Below, piece by piece: positions 5,925 through 6,369 of a stretch of 6,369 nucleotides of DNA. A program made the translations under genes and the position numbers. Source of the stretch: Candidatus Terraquivivens yellowstonensis. Its GTDB lineage: Archaea > Thermoproteota > Nitrososphaeria_A > Caldarchaeales > Wolframiiraptoraceae. The stretch lies in contig JAKCEW010000027.1 in NCBI GenBank assembly GCA_023539445.1, forward strand, positions 1 through 6,369, read 5' to 3'. The stretch's first letter is position 1, and each line of letters starts with the position of its first letter. A model generated the notes under the pieces. It was not told the origin of the DNA. It saw only the letters and a list, made by a program, of their open reading frames with translations, and ran no database searches.

Positions 5925-6042
5925 CCCGCGGTAGCTCAGCCTGGTAGAGCTTCCGGCTGTAGGGTCTGCCAAGGGCAGGCCTCTTCAGCCTACCGGGCGC
6001 ACAGAAACCGGAGTGTCGCAGGTTCAAATCCTGCCCGCGGGA
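5925..6042 (+). tRNA. tRNA-Tyr (anticodon GTA) with a 44-nt intron
   Basis: The exons (5925-5962 and 6007-6042) give a 74-nt cloverleaf. Acceptor CCCGCGG/CCGCGGG starts with the C1-G72 pair characteristic of archaeal and eukaryotic tRNA-Tyr and has discriminator A; CCA is encoded at 6043-6045. D stem GCTC/GAGC, anticodon stem TCCGG/CCGGA and T stem GCAGG/CCTGC all pair fully. The anticodon loop C-T-GTA-G-A is interrupted after position 37, the canonical site. Intron removal is supported by a four-base-pair central helix, CTGT (5957-5960) with ACAG (6001-6004), flanked by three-base bulges AGG and AAA. Confidence 0.97.
5963..6006 (+). other. tRNA-Tyr intron (bulge-helix-bulge)
   Basis: The predicted cuts fall between the second and third bases of each bulge, where the archaeal tRNA splicing endonuclease cleaves. 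The intron begins with an 8-bp hairpin (5963-5970 with 5974-5981, loop AAG, one T-G wobble) and holds a smaller GCC/GGC hairpin (5988-5998). The inner helix normally next to the first bulge is weak: G5964-C6000 and T5965-G5999 pair, then the pairing breaks. This is therefore a relaxed motif rather than the full one. Confidence 0.88.
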
Positions 6043-6052
6043 CCACTTTCAA

Positions 6053-6060
6053 CATTTTTA
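6053..6060 (+). terminator. T-run terminator of tRNA-Tyr
   Basis: CATTTTTA begins 8 bp after the encoded CCA. It holds the first T5 run downstream of the gene. Confidence 0.45.
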
Positions 6061-6063
6061 TGA

Positions 6064-6186
6064 AAGAAAGTTAGCAGAGTAAATGAAATCAATATACTGC
6101 CCTTTCATGACGTAAGCGAAAAGTATGACAGACTAGGCATGGAATACAAGATGAGAGGGTATAGTGCTCCAACAAAAGAAGACTAA
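6064..6186 (+). pseudogene. C-terminal remnant of a glycyl-radical-enzyme activase-like radical SAM protein
   Basis: Forty codons are open from just after a TGA (6061-6063) to a TAA at 6184. The segment INILPFHDVSEKYDRLGMEY matches the usual end of pyruvate formate-lyase activating enzyme relatives, in which a strand leading to LPYH is followed by KYxxLGxxY. A full-length member has well over 200 residues. Everything before this tail, including the CxxxCxxC cluster motif, is missing, because the tRNA-Tyr gene and its terminator occupy the space. The fragment has no start codon or ribosome site of its own at a sensible place, so it is most likely dead. The family call rests on a short segment and my recognition of its pattern. 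Confidence 0.6.
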
Positions 6187-6188
6187 GC

Positions 6189-6197
6189 TATATAAAA
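6189..6197 (+). promoter_or_regulatory. Strong TATA box facing the right edge
   Basis: TATATAAAA is the best archaeal TATA match in the window and lies just after the remnant's stop codon. It predicts a start site near 6216-6221. Between the two lie two G6 tracts, an unusual make-up for a region that must melt. Confidence 0.5.
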
Positions 6198-6215
6198 GGG
6201 GGGTCGAGGGGGGCT

Positions 6216-6369
6216 GGATTGTACGTCAAAATTGGAGGATGATGGGCTAAAAAGCCCAATCCTAAAGGATTCGGCACATTCTGCAGAATTATGTAGATGT
6301 TTGCTTAAAAATTTCCGAAAGTCTTATTTACCTAATCGTTTCTAACCTTAACCTTTGTGATGTAAAAAT
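6216..6369 (+). other. Gene-free structured stretch: possible long leader or small RNA
   Basis: No plausible protein start lies between the predicted transcription start and the right edge. The stretch can fold. Hairpin A has outer arms AGGAT (6236-6240) and ATCCT (6259-6263) around GGGCT (6244-6248) and AGCCC (6253-6257). Hairpin B uses AATCCT (6258-6263) with AGGATT (6266-6271), so A and B compete for the same bases. A 12-bp palindrome, ATTCTGCAGAAT, follows at 6278-6289. I could not match it to a C/D box RNA (no CTGA box), an H/ACA RNA, or a riboswitch I know. It may be the leader of a gene beyond the window. Confidence 0.35.

Noticed and set aside
6236-6286. C/D box guide RNA suggested by GATGATGG
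   Set aside because: The C box is imperfect and no CTGA D or D' box occurs anywhere to the right edge.

Overview
This window looks like chromosomal DNA from an archaeon, probably a thermophile of the TACK (crenarchaeal-like) group. The evidence is archaeal TATA boxes, two probable TTG start codons, an archaeal-type pyruvate kinase, and a tRNA-Tyr gene interrupted after position 37 by an intron with a bulge-helix-bulge splice motif. I cannot name the genus from the sequence.

Layout, left to right. Positions 1-212 hold no convincing gene, but the first 15 bases match the anticodon arm of the tRNA-Leu found later in the window at 14 of 15 positions. Two radical SAM genes follow, divergent around a 119-bp spacer: an SPL/photolyase-like iron-sulfur protein (213-1127, minus) and a radical SAM/SPASM enzyme with a complete seven-cysteine auxiliary-cluster domain (1247-2278, plus). 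Next come pyruvate kinase (probable start 2433, end 3824, plus), a spacer with a degenerate tRNA T-arm, tRNA-Leu(GAG) on the minus strand (3971-4055), and L-glutamate gamma-semialdehyde (1-pyrroline-5-carboxylate) dehydrogenase (4187-5767, plus). The right end has intron-containing tRNA-Tyr(GTA) (5925-6042), about 40 codons of the C-terminus of a glycyl-radical-enzyme-activase-like radical SAM protein (6064-6186), and then a strong TATA box with a structured, gene-free stretch to the edge.

The genes do not form one operon: nearly every one has its own TATA-like element. Two central-metabolism enzymes are present (last step of glycolysis; second step of proline catabolism), along with two complete radical SAM enzymes whose substrates cannot be read from the sequence. 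The least ordinary parts lie around the tRNAs: a truncated gene directly behind tRNA-Tyr, and two tRNA-like fragments elsewhere. Together they hint at past integration or rearrangement at tRNA genes. No complete mobile element, CRISPR array or defence system is visible, and I found no clear novel multigene system.
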